From NCBI GenBank assembly GCA_014378155.1, contig JACMOF010000247.1, forward strand, positions 1 through 5,205: a stretch of 5,205 bases of DNA, read 5' to 3'. The stretch is from Caulobacter sp. GTDB taxonomy: Bacteria > Pseudomonadota > Alphaproteobacteria > Caulobacterales > Caulobacteraceae. Position 1 is the first letter of the stretch, and each line of letters starts with the position of its first letter. A program made the translations under genes and the position numbers. The notes under the pieces are model-generated. The model was not told the DNA's origin and searched no databases. It saw only the letters and a list, made by a program, of their open reading frames with translations. This document shows, piece after piece, positions 1 to 4,991 of the stretch.

Positions 1-1
1 C

Positions 2-607
2 GTGTTGGGTAGCATGTTCTGGCGCACCCACATTGAGACTGATTTTCCACTTTCCCCGGAAGGCCGCGACAAGCTTTCGGTCGAGAACGGTCCTGCAACC
101 GCCAACGGCGCGATGCGAATCGGCACCACCGTAGAGCTTTGGCTTCCGCAAAGTGAAGAGGCGGTTCGCCCGACGACAGGGGATACTGAGACATTGTTTT
201 TGACTGAAGGCCCTAAGGGCACAGTTCTCCTGGTGGATGACGAAGAGTCGGTGCGGGCAATAACAGCTGAGATGCTGACGGACATGGGCTGGGCCGTCCA
301 AGAGGCTAGTTCGGCTGAAACCGCCTTGGCCATGATCGAGGCCGGCCTTCGGCCCAGCCTGATTGTCACCGACCATTTGATGCCCGGAATGACGGGCGTG
401 GAAATGGCCGCCGCCGTGAAGGTCGCTCTTCCGGAAGTCCCGATCCTGCTTGTTTCTGGTTTTGCGGAGCACTCCGGCGTATCGCCGGAGCTGCCTCTTC
501 TCAGTAAGCCCTTCCGAAACACAGACCTTGCGCGAAGCGTCGCTTGGCTTACCGCGAGGCCGGCCGCCACGGCGATGACAGCGGGCACGAACCAGCCGGA
601 GACCTGA
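2..607 (+). CDS. Response regulator receiver domain, C-terminal end of a two-component protein (5' partial, rearranged 3' end)
   Basis: The frame is open at the left window edge, so this is the end of a longer protein. Residues are numbered from position 2. Residues 41-49 read GTTVELWLP, the typical last strand of a histidine-kinase ATPase domain. After a linker, a complete receiver domain covers about residues 72-183: acidic pair D79/D80 (VLLVDDEE), phospho-acceptor D124 ([10 protein letters not shown]), S152 (LLVSGFA) and K169 (LSKPF). This arrangement fits the C-terminus of a hybrid sensor kinase, which would relay phosphate from its own kinase core in the cytoplasm. Residues 1-40 do not show the N and G boxes (DxGxG, GLGL) expected just upstream, so the kinase part is deleted, diverged or chimeric. 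The last ~15 residues (after about WLTAR) are antisense to the copA fragment on the other strand and are not native receiver sequence. The stop is TGA 605-607. The receiver call is firm; the identity of the full protein is not. Confidence 0.85.
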   Translation: MLGSMFWRTHIETDFPLSPEGRDKLSVENGPATANGAMRIGTTVELWLPQSEEAVRPTTGDTETLFLTEGPKGTVLLVDDEESVRAITAEMLTDMGWAVQEASSAETALAMIEAGLRPSLIVTDHLMPGMTGVEMAAAVKVALPEVPILLVSGFAEHSGVSPELPLLSKPFRNTDLARSVAWLTARPAATAMTAGTNQPET

Positions 608-1105
608 TCGGCTATCCGCTGGATCGGAGCGCGGCTGCGTTGCGCGTCGGCGACCATCTGCACAATGCGTGAGAGCAAGGTGTCGGCGCCCACCTTCTCG
701 GCCCGCATCACGAAGGAGCCGGTCTTGTTGATCGAGCCGGCGATGACCTTGCCCCCTGGCTGCTTGGTGACCGGCATGGACTCGCCCGTCACCAGGGACT
801 CGTCGATCGACACACGGCCTTCGACGATCTCGCCGTCCACCGGCGCCCTCTCGCCTGGTCGGACCCGCAGCCGGTCGGCTACGAGGACAAGGTCGAGCGT
901 GACCTCCTCGTCGGTCCGTCCTCGCGGAGGCGCCGCGCGGTCTTGGGAGCCAAGTTGAGCAGGGCCTTGATCGCCCCGCTGGTTCGTTCGCGGACCCACA
1001 GTTCGAGGACCTGCCCCAGGAGCACCAGCACGGTGATCACGGCGGCCGCCTCGAAACAGACCGGAACGGCGCCCGCCGCGTCGCGGAAAGCGGGCGACGC
1101 GCGCC
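560..1105 (-). pseudogene. copA: Internal fragment of a CopA-type copper-exporting P1B-ATPase, frameshifted
   Basis: Read on the minus strand, the first part (about 1105 to 915) gives [19 protein letters not shown], the membrane segment [13 protein letters not shown], and [17 protein letters not shown]. This is the usual lead into the actuator domain of Cu+ P-type ATPases. After a one-base shift near 913-917 the reading continues as [38 protein letters not shown] (TGE encoded at 781-789), INKTGSF, then [19 protein letters not shown] and the next membrane segment VPAVIAVA. About 180 residues of a family member of usually 700-850 residues remain. The metal-binding N-terminus, CPC metal site, DKTGT phosphorylation loop and nucleotide-binding domain are all absent. 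Adding one base (restoring G-T-D-E-E-V) would repair the frame. Homology ends near 560, inside the receiver gene's 3' end, and near 1105. The fragment cannot make an active pump. Family assignment is strong; the CopA subtype rests on [11 protein letters not shown] and GQVLEL. Confidence 0.85.
913..917 (-). other. One-base frameshift in the copA fragment
   Basis: Minus-strand reading is REDG up to position 915 in one frame and D-E-E-V-T-L-D from position 912 in the next. A single missing base in the Gly-Thr codons between them accounts for the switch. Upstream and downstream parts both match the actuator region of copper ATPases, so the lesion lies in this short interval. Confidence 0.75.
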
Positions 1106-1147
1106 CATATGCGCAGTGGAGACTGGGCGAGACGCCTTCGCGGGGTA

Positions 1148-1164
1148 TCTGCCGCAACGGCAGA
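1148..1164. repeat. Short perfect hairpin (7-bp arms, CAA loop)
   Basis: TCTGCCG (1148-1154) and CGGCAGA (1158-1164) are exact reverse complements separated by CAA. Neither strand has a T-tract after it, so it is not a canonical intrinsic terminator. It lies about 130 bases past the stop of the minus-strand ATP-grasp pseudogene and just before the copA remnant. Confidence 0.55.
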
Positions 1165-1180
1165 GATGGGGATTTGATCC

Positions 1181-1205
1181 AAGCCAAGCCAAGCCAAGCC
1201 AGGCC
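1181..1205. repeat. AAGCC pentanucleotide tandem repeat (four perfect units plus one AGGCC)
   Basis: Four uninterrupted copies of AAGCC occupy 1181-1200 and a fifth imperfect unit AGGCC follows at 1201-1205. The tract lies in the non-coding gap (1106-1296) between the copA fragment and the ATP-grasp pseudogene. It looks like a simple slippage tract rather than a protein-coding repeat. Confidence 0.8.
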
Positions 1206-1296
1206 GTTCAATCGCCTAGACCCGCATCCAAGGCCCGCCACGCGCCGCAGCTTGTGTTCAGGACGATCGCCGTGGAGACAACTTGCGGCTCCCCAT

Positions 1297-2348
1297 TCAG
1301 ATGACGAAAACCGGCGCGAAGCCGCCCCCCGGCGTCCTGAAGTTGGTGGTCTGTCCCTGGTAGACGCGGGCGGCCATCAGAAGCGGTGAACCAGCATAGG
1401 TGTAGAGGCGCATGTCCAGCTTCAGCGACTGGATCTTGCCGTCGACCCTGATCCGCCGTTCGCGGGGCGCGGCGAACGCCTGGGCGATGTAGCCGCCTTG
1501 CCGGATGTCCTCCCAAACGCCTCGGGTGATCTTGTCGCCGCGATAGACCGCCTTGCCCCCATGGCCCGCCGCCGGCTTGAAGAAGTAGCGCTTGCGCGCC
1601 GCCCAGAGCTGGTTCGCATTATCCGCGGTGACCATGACGGTGGCGGGCACGGCCGCCAGGCTCTGCCGCTGGCTGGATGTGATCGCCCATCGGCTCGCCG
1701 CGCCCGGGTCGCAGAGCAGGGCCAGGTTGCGCTTGTCGGCCAGGAGCGCGTGATTGCGAGGGTTGGGCGTGAGCACAACCGCGCCAGCCATATAGGCCTC
1801 TCGCAACGGCTCATGGCCGCTTTCGCTCAGGGCGAAGTCCACCAGGCGGTTGTAAACAAGATCCACCGCTTGGTCCTCGAACACCAATCGGCCCTCGGCG
1901 AAGCGCAGTTGCTCCGGATCGACCACCCAGGCCTTGAGGCCGTTGCGCTCGAAGAAGCGTTGCGCCAGCAGAAACTCGGGAAGCAGATATTGCTCCCGCA
2001 GCCGATCATCGACGATGGCGACTGTTCGCGGCTGTCCCACGCGACCTTGCGCCCGCCACTCCGCCAGGAACATCTTCCAGACGATCGCGTCGAATTCATC
2101 TGGACGCGCCCACGCATCGCGTCGTCCGCCTCGCGGCAGCAGGCCCTCTGCGCACGCGCCAGCATGGCGTTGAGGAAGGCGCCCCCGGCATTGGTATTGA
2201 CCTCGATGAGCTTGGGCCCCTCAGCGCCGAGATGGAAGTCGTAGCCCATGAAGACCCCGCAGGGGCCAAAGTCCTCCATGAGGCGCGGATCATCGAAGCC
2301 TTCTTCGCCGACCTGCTGGACGAGCTGTTCGGTCCCATCCCCTGACAC
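1297..2348 (-). pseudogene. ATP-grasp-like protein of unknown function, disrupted by a frameshift
   Basis: Two overlapping minus-strand frames form one protein. The first (from GTG 2348) contains GVFMGYDFHLGAEGPKLIEV, NTNAGGAFLNAMLARAQ and ACCREADD. The second, one frame over, resumes as DAWARPDEFDAIVWKMFLAEWR and runs to TGA 1297-1299. It includes PEFLLAQRFFERNG, VVLTPNPRNHALLADKRN, the nucleotide-loop-like RYFFKPAAGHGGKAVYRG, LKLDMRLYTY and [12 protein letters not shown]. The LIEVNTNAGG and FFKPAAGHGGK motifs and overall order resemble uncharacterised proteobacterial ATP-grasp (carboxylate-amine ligase fold) proteins. The substrate is unknown. The 3' end looks natural. The 5' end is doubtful: a TAG stop lies a short way upstream in frame and residues before DFGPCGVFMG do not clearly belong to the family, so the N-terminus may be missing. 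One added base near 2116-2130 would join the halves. ATP-grasp membership is inferred from motifs. Confidence 0.65.
2116..2130 (-). other. Frameshift in the ATP-grasp pseudogene
   Basis: The upstream frame gives NAMLARAQRACCREADDA and then turns into unrelated R/S-rich residues (STRSSGRCSWR). The downstream frame starts to make sense at DAWARPDEFD. The switch equals a loss of one base (or a gain of two) in this interval. Confidence 0.65.
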
Positions 2349-2656
2349 GCTGGAGACATCGCCATGGGCCGCCTAGTCCCACCGGAGCCGACCACCACCG
2401 CGCCGGACCACGGCGGTGATGCTGGATCTTCAGCATTTTGGCCCAGGGCCTTCCGTTAAAACACTGGTTCGAGACCCCTTTGCCCGCGTCAACGACGTAA
2501 AATTGATCTGGGATGTCCGCGCGAGCCCGACCTCTCGGTCCTGACCGTCTACAGGCGACAGGCCGCCGTTGTGCAGAAGCCTTCGGCCAAGAGTTGGCCT
2601 CGGCGTTTGACGTGAAAGCCGGGAGATAAGTCGCCAGTAGAAAGGCGGCGAGCAGT
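2349..2656. other. Gene-poor stretch with no recognisable coding sequence
   Basis: I see no protein family here on either strand. A minus-strand frame beginning with a hydrophobic run (MLYLLLLAAFLLATYLPAF, from about 2670) passes through the stretch, but after the first 25 residues it becomes Arg/Gly-rich and overlaps the ATP-grasp frame, so I do not call it. The only visible structure is a 15-base interrupted palindrome at 2585-2599. The stretch may hold the 5' regions of the divergent ATP-grasp pseudogene and of the short + ORF at 2669. No convincing -35/-10 pair was found. Confidence 0.5.
2585..2599. repeat. Interrupted palindrome GGCCAA-GAG-TTGGCC
   Basis: Six-base perfect arms at 2585-2590 and 2594-2599 flank a three-base spacer. 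It lies about 70 bases upstream of the short + strand ORF with the strong ribosome binding site, a plausible operator position, but no regulator is indicated and the arms are short. Confidence 0.35.
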
Positions 2657-2662
2657 AGGAGG
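2657..2662 (+). promoter_or_regulatory. Strong Shine-Dalgarno sequence AGGAGG before ATG 2669
   Basis: AGGAGG (in the longer match TAGGAGGT) ends six bases before ATG 2669. This is an ideal match and spacing to the 16S anti-Shine-Dalgarno end, and it is the best such signal in the window. It is the main reason to consider the very short ORF that follows as the start of a real gene. Confidence 0.5.
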
Positions 2663-2668
2663 TACAGC

Positions 2669-2746
2669 ATGCCCGACCCCAACAAGCCTCAACGTCTTCT
2701 CACTGTGCAGCGGCGTGGAAAAAAGGCTCTGACGCACATTTGGTGA
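2669..2746 (+). pseudogene. Start of a + strand gene apparently cut by the ISL3 remnant (25 codons left)
   Basis: ATG 2669 follows an ideal AGGAGG. The frame reads MPDPNKPQRLLTVQRR, then GKKALTHIW and stops at TGA 2744-2746. A putative IS end begins at about 2725, so roughly the first 18-19 codons would be native and the rest is IS sequence. No matching remainder of the gene was found beyond the IS (after about 3265), where further rearrangement is evident. The product is unrecognised. It could also be a genuine 25-residue peptide or a chance ORF. Being so short, it cannot be assigned by coding statistics. Confidence 0.3.
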
Positions 2747-2751
2747 CGCGA

Positions 2752-3265
2752 TCAGGTGGCATGGCCAATCAGCCGGGCCTGTAGGACATCTAGCTTCCCC
2801 CGGCCGTACATCTGGCGCTGAGTAGGGCTGGGTTGATGGTCATGGCGCCAATGGCGCTGCGGATCTGGCGCATCGACTTGCGCACCGCGTCGAGGAAGGC
2901 GCGGCTGGCGTTCTCCATCAAGTGCCAGCGGTCGGCGACCTGGACCGCATGCGGAACCGCTTTGGCGGCCGCCAAAGCGTAGGCGCCGCCCCGATCGCGA
3001 GCGACGATGGCGATTTGCGGTTGCTGGCTCAGCCAAGCCTGAGCCCTGGCGCGGCTCGCGGTCTGGAAGCAGGCTGATGGGCCGCCTCCGTTCCAGATCA
3101 CCGATGATCGTCCCGTAGCGATGGTTGCGTCGCCAGACCCAGTCGTTGATGCCAACCACTGTGGGCGGCGTGGGCGCTGGAGAGCCGCGCCGGCGGACTA
3201 CCCGCAGCAGCGTGTCGTTGCTGACCGGCAGCCTCATAAGAGCTCCTGGCGCACCATTTCGGCCG
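2752..3265 (-). pseudogene. ISL3-family transposase, 5' truncated, frameshifted and internally deleted
   Basis: The first minus-strand segment (about 3265-3056) reads MRLPVSNDTLLRVVRRRG, PPTVVGINDWVWRRNHRYG and TIIGDLERRRPISLLPDRE, the hallmark ISL3 sequence around the first catalytic Asp. Near 3047-3056 an extra base shifts the frame. The second segment reads AQAWLSQQPQIAIVARDRGG (second catalytic Asp), AYALAAAKAVPHAVQVADRW, HLMENASRAFLDAVRKSMRQ and IRSAIGAMTINPALLSA. At about 2814-2819 it jumps directly to RQMYGRGKLDVLQARLIG and TGA 2752-2754, which is the very C-terminus of ISL3 transposases. In intact relatives, NPxLL and QMYGRGKLD are separated by roughly 200 or more residues that include WSNGQTEGQ with the catalytic Glu. 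That block is gone. The N-terminal zinc-ribbon and HTH region is also missing. The element cannot transpose by itself. Confidence 0.85.
2814..2820 (-). other. Internal deletion junction in the ISL3 transposase
   Basis: On the minus strand, codons for INPALLSA meet those for QRQMYGRGK within a few bases, with a frame change at the join. The two motifs belong to the middle and extreme end of the family, so this marks a deletion of several hundred bases. Confidence 0.7.
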
Positions 3266-3430
3266 CCGCAGAGGGTGCAGGTTGAGCGCCGCCCAAGCCG
3301 CTTGCTCCCTCCGGAGAGCAAATGGCGCTGGACGTTCCGTTGCTGTGGCGTTGGCCCGAGGATCCGTTGCGTTTGCCGTGCGCGGGAGGCGTAGCCGGAC
3401 GCGCGAAGGAGGAACTTCGCGGCGAAGGCG

Positions 3431-3466
3431 CGTCCTTATCCTGTACAGTGGAACTGTCGTTCTTAT
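3431..3466. repeat. Direct repeat CGT(C/T)CTTAT, 27-base spacing, around an ACAGT/ACTGT inverted repeat
   Basis: CGTCCTTAT (3431-3439) and CGTTCTTAT (3458-3466) differ at one base and start 27 bases apart. Between them ACAGT (3445-3449) and ACTGT (3453-3457) form a small inverted repeat around GGA. Such arrays occur at the ends of some insertion sequences and at regulatory sites. Which applies here is not known. Confidence 0.5.
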
Positions 3467-3475
3467 GGGACTTTT

Positions 3476-3501
3476 CCAGGCGCCGGGATCTAGGCGCCTG
3501 G
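3476..3501. repeat. Perfect inverted repeat, 9-bp arms CCAGGCGCC / GGCGCCTGG, 8-base spacer
   Basis: CCAGGCGCC (3476-3484) and GGCGCCTGG (3493-3501) are exact reverse complements separated by 3485-3492. There is no T-tract on the exit side of either strand (TTTT lies on the entry side of the + strand, AAAA follows on the minus strand), so an intrinsic terminator is unlikely. It may be a protein-binding or recombination site. Confidence 0.6.
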
Positions 3502-3654
3502 GCGGCATATCTCTGCGCAAACACCGCGGGCTCAAGATAATGGGCCCGGCGGGCTTGCGTCGCCTCGCGGAACGCAGCGTCAGCGGCCTCCATTTCGTCC
3601 AGGCGGGCCACCAGCGGGGCCAGGTCATTAGGGCCCCTTTCCCTGTCAAACTCC

Positions 3655-3797
3655 TCAGTGCTCGGGGGCCGGGGGTTCGACAGCGAACGGGGCCGCCGCG
3701 AAGATCGCGTTGCCTCCGACGAGCGTCAGCAGAGGTCGTGCGGCGTTCGCTGCGCGGCGGGCACGGCGAGATTCACGTCAGGGCGGCCGATCTGGTG
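3655..3797 (-). pseudogene. Small C-terminal coding remnant of an unidentified protein
   Basis: Two minus-strand frames join with a one-base shift near 3745: IGRPDVNLAVPAA, then ANAARPLLTLVGG, NAIFAAAPFAVEPPAPEH, and stop TGA 3655-3657. The LLTLVGGxxIF pattern is reminiscent of the last strand and turn of some amidohydrolases (often LTxVGGxVVF), but this is weak and I do not name the family with confidence. It sits just downstream of the dehydrogenase stop (3811-3813) on the same strand, so it might be the residue of a gene once at the end of that operon. Confidence 0.3.
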
Positions 3798-3810
3798 TGA
3801 AGAAGGTGAC

Positions 3811-4551
3811 TCACCAAGGGATCGCCGCGCCGTCCCAGGCGTAGAACCCACCGGTCGCCTCGGGGCTTAATCCGTCAAGGACACGCAGGATGTGGCCTGC
3901 CGCGACCTGCGGCGTGAAAAGCCGGGCCGGCGGGGTCTGCCCGATGAACGGCCGGCTGAGCGGCGTCGCCACCGTACCCGGATGGATCGCCACGCAAATA
4001 CCAAGCGGATGGGTGCGTGCGTGCTCGATCGCAGCCGTGCGGATGATCATGTTGAGCGCGGCCTTAGAGGCCCGGTAGCCGTACCAGCCGCCCGCCGCAT
4101 TGTCGGCGATGCTGCCCACCCGCGCCGACAAGGATGCAAATGCGCTGGCGCGGTCACGCGGCATCAAGGGCAGGAAATGCTGCGCGACGAGCGCCGGGCC
4201 GATTGCGTTGATCTGGAACTGCCGACCCAATGTGTCCGAGTTCAGGGTCCGAAGGGACTTCTCCGGGCCAAAGCCCGGACCGTGCAGCGCGCCGGTGGCC
4301 ACGATGACGCGGGTTGGCATCCCCAGGGCCGCCACCCGCCGCGCTGCCGCCAAAAGGCTCGGCGCCTCCAGTATATCGGCTTCGATCCAGGTCTGATCCG
4401 CGTCATCAATCAGATCCGACGGGCGCTGACGTGACAGGCCAACCACATGCCCGTATCGCGCATCGCGCCGAAGCGCCTCGAGGAGGGCTCGACCGATGCC
4501 GCCACCTGCTCCGATCACCACCGCGATGTCGCCGTTCCCCTCGCCGGTCAC
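3811..4551 (-). CDS. Short-chain dehydrogenase/reductase, C-factor-like
   Basis: This is a complete 246-residue NAD(P)-dependent oxidoreductase of the classical SDR fold, presumably cytoplasmic. Residues from GTG 4551: coenzyme-binding glycine motif GAGGGIG at 14-20, LSR at 39-41 (a basic residue after the second strand, compatible with NADP preference), D59 in IEADIL, ATGALHG at 85-91 in place of NNAG, N115 (FQINAIGP), S147 in SARVGSIADN, the YxxxK pair Y159/K163 in YGYRASKAALN, and HPGTVATPLSRPF near the C-terminus. The GSIADN-GGWYGYRASKAALN block is typical of the CsgA/C-factor subgroup, whose substrates are mostly unknown. A longer open frame extends to 4629, but GTG 4551 is preferred: it overlaps the stop of the upstream DUF3429 gene as GTGA (4548-4551), and the protein before it (SHDRRRRRAVRRGP) is an antisense-like Arg-rich run. 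It is likely translated by coupling to that gene, with only a weak ribosome site of its own. Confidence 0.92.
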   Translation of the reverse strand: MTGEGNGDIAVVIGAGGGIGRALLEALRRDARYGHVVGLSRQRPSDLIDDADQTWIEADILEAPSLLAAARRVAALGMPTRVIVATGALHGPGFGPEKSLRTLNSDTLGRQFQINAIGPALVAQHFLPLMPRDRASAFASLSARVGSIADNAAGGWYGYRASKAALNMIIRTAAIEHARTHPLGICVAIHPGTVATPLSRPFIGQTPPARLFTPQVAAGHILRVLDGLSPEATGGFYAWDGAAIPW

Positions 4552-4991
4552 TGCGGAACCTGCAGGACCCCGACGCACAGCCCGCCGACGGCGCCGATCG
4601 TGAGACCGGTCCTGAGCCGGGCGTACCAAGGCGGCAATCCCTTGGCGCTGACGTCCCAGGCCCAGTTCAGGGCCAAGGCGGCGGTTAGCACGGTCAGCTG
4701 AAGGCGGGCTGCGTCAGGGAGGAAAACCAGGGCCGCGAGCCCCGCCAGGGTCGGCGTCATGGCCAGCCCCACGACGATGGGATCGGGTGCGGCGTCCCGC
4801 ACCGCCAGCCCCCATCGCGCCCCGCCCAGGAATGAAAGGATCAGGGCGGCATAGACGGCTTCGATCGCCGCAGCGACGTCCACCCATTTCGGCGCCAGTA
4901 CGCTCGCGACGGCCAGCGACCAGAAGGGAATGATCCCCAGAACGCCGTAGGCCAGGACGCCGCGCGGCGTATGTCCCGTTCGCCCTGTCAT
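4548..4991 (-). CDS. DUF3429 family inner-membrane protein
   Basis: The 147-residue protein has about five hydrophobic segments: roughly residues 11-32, 38-58, 71-91, 97-111 and 126-143. Family-typical motifs are YAALILSFLGGARWG (47-61), MTPTLAGLAALVFLP (78-92), NWAWD (109-113) and PPWYARLRTGLT (120-131). Function is unknown; it should sit in the cytoplasmic membrane. I choose ATG 4991 rather than the in-frame ATG 5021 because it overlaps the upstream DUF393 stop as ATGA (4988-4991) and has GAGGAAG at 4994-5000 as ribosome binding site. The longer start would lie inside the DUF393 coding region without one. Its stop overlaps the dehydrogenase GTG by four bases, so the three genes form one operon. 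Confidence 0.9.
   Translation of the reverse strand: MTGRTGHTPRGVLAYGVLGIIPFWSLAVASVLAPKWVDVAAAIEAVYAALILSFLGGARWGLAVRDAAPDPIVVGLAMTPTLAGLAALVFLPDAARLQLTVLTAALALNWAWDVSAKGLPPWYARLRTGLTIGAVGGLCVGVLQVPQ

Larger units (their letters stand above)
2725..3265 (-). mobile_element. Derelict ISL3-family insertion sequence remnant
   Basis: The interval holds the transposase remains plus about 27 bases of downstream sequence. The outer part (2725-2745, GGCTCTGACGCACATTTGGTG) looks like an IS terminal repeat next to the transposase 3' end, following an A-rich run at 2719-2724. No matching inverted copy was found on the far side (3200-3660), so the left end is lost. The right boundary at about 3265 is where transposase similarity fades. 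The 2725 boundary rests on recollection of ISL3 ends and is tentative. Confidence 0.6.
3266..3654 (-). other. Unrecognised region: possible hypothetical reading frame 3234-3611 (-) crossed by repeats
   Basis: A minus-strand frame from GTG 3611 (or further upstream) reads VARLDEMEAADAAFREATQ and then ARRAHYLEPAVFAQRYAAQ. This is a plausible Ala/Glu-rich helical start with G/C-ending codons. After about position 3490 the composition changes to Ser/Pro/Gly-rich (SSTVQDKDAP, GKRNGSSGQRHSNG), and it ends at TGA in the IS remnant (3234). GTG 3611 has no ribosome binding site. The change of composition coincides with the repeat cluster at 3431-3501. I read it as a gene piece joined to other DNA; no family is recognised. 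The N-terminal half of the neighbouring ISL3 transposase is not visible here in any frame. Confidence 0.3.

Noticed and set aside
665..958. Plus-strand open frame over the copA fragment
   Set aside because: It is the mirror of the minus-strand ATPase actuator coding region. Its protein is Ser/Thr/Arg-rich without any motif, while the minus strand gives clear TGES and VDGEIVEGR motifs.
1148..1164. Hairpin as an intrinsic terminator
   Set aside because: The stem is only 7 bp and neither side carries a T-tract, so it is reported only as an inverted repeat.
1498..2244. Long plus-strand open frame (248 codons)
   Set aside because: It is an antisense shadow of the ATP-grasp coding strand in high-GC DNA. 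The minus strand carries family motifs; this frame has none and no ribosome binding site.
2202..2345. Plus-strand reading ending ARIIEAFFADLLDELFGPIP before TGA
   Set aside because: It looks protein-like, but it extends upstream as the exact antisense of the conserved minus-strand VFMGYDFHL and NTNAGGAFLN motifs, so it is probably codon-mirror sequence.
2458..2482. tRNA-like T-arm motif GGTTCGAGACC
   Set aside because: The flanking bases do not make a five-pair T stem, and no acceptor, D or anticodon arm can be folded around it. It is not a tRNA or a convincing tRNA attachment-site fragment.
2290..2685. Minus-strand frame starting with a hydrophobic run MLYLLLLAAFLLATYLPAF
   Set aside because: Only the first ~25 residues look like a signal or membrane segment. 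The rest is Arg/Gly-rich, overlaps the ATP-grasp frame, and there is no family or good ribosome site.
3282..3800. Plus-strand open frames at 3282-3800 and 3322-3540
   Set aside because: Compositions are Arg/Gly-rich with no motifs, no ribosome binding sites, and they cross several unrelated segments and repeats, as expected of chance frames in GC-rich DNA.
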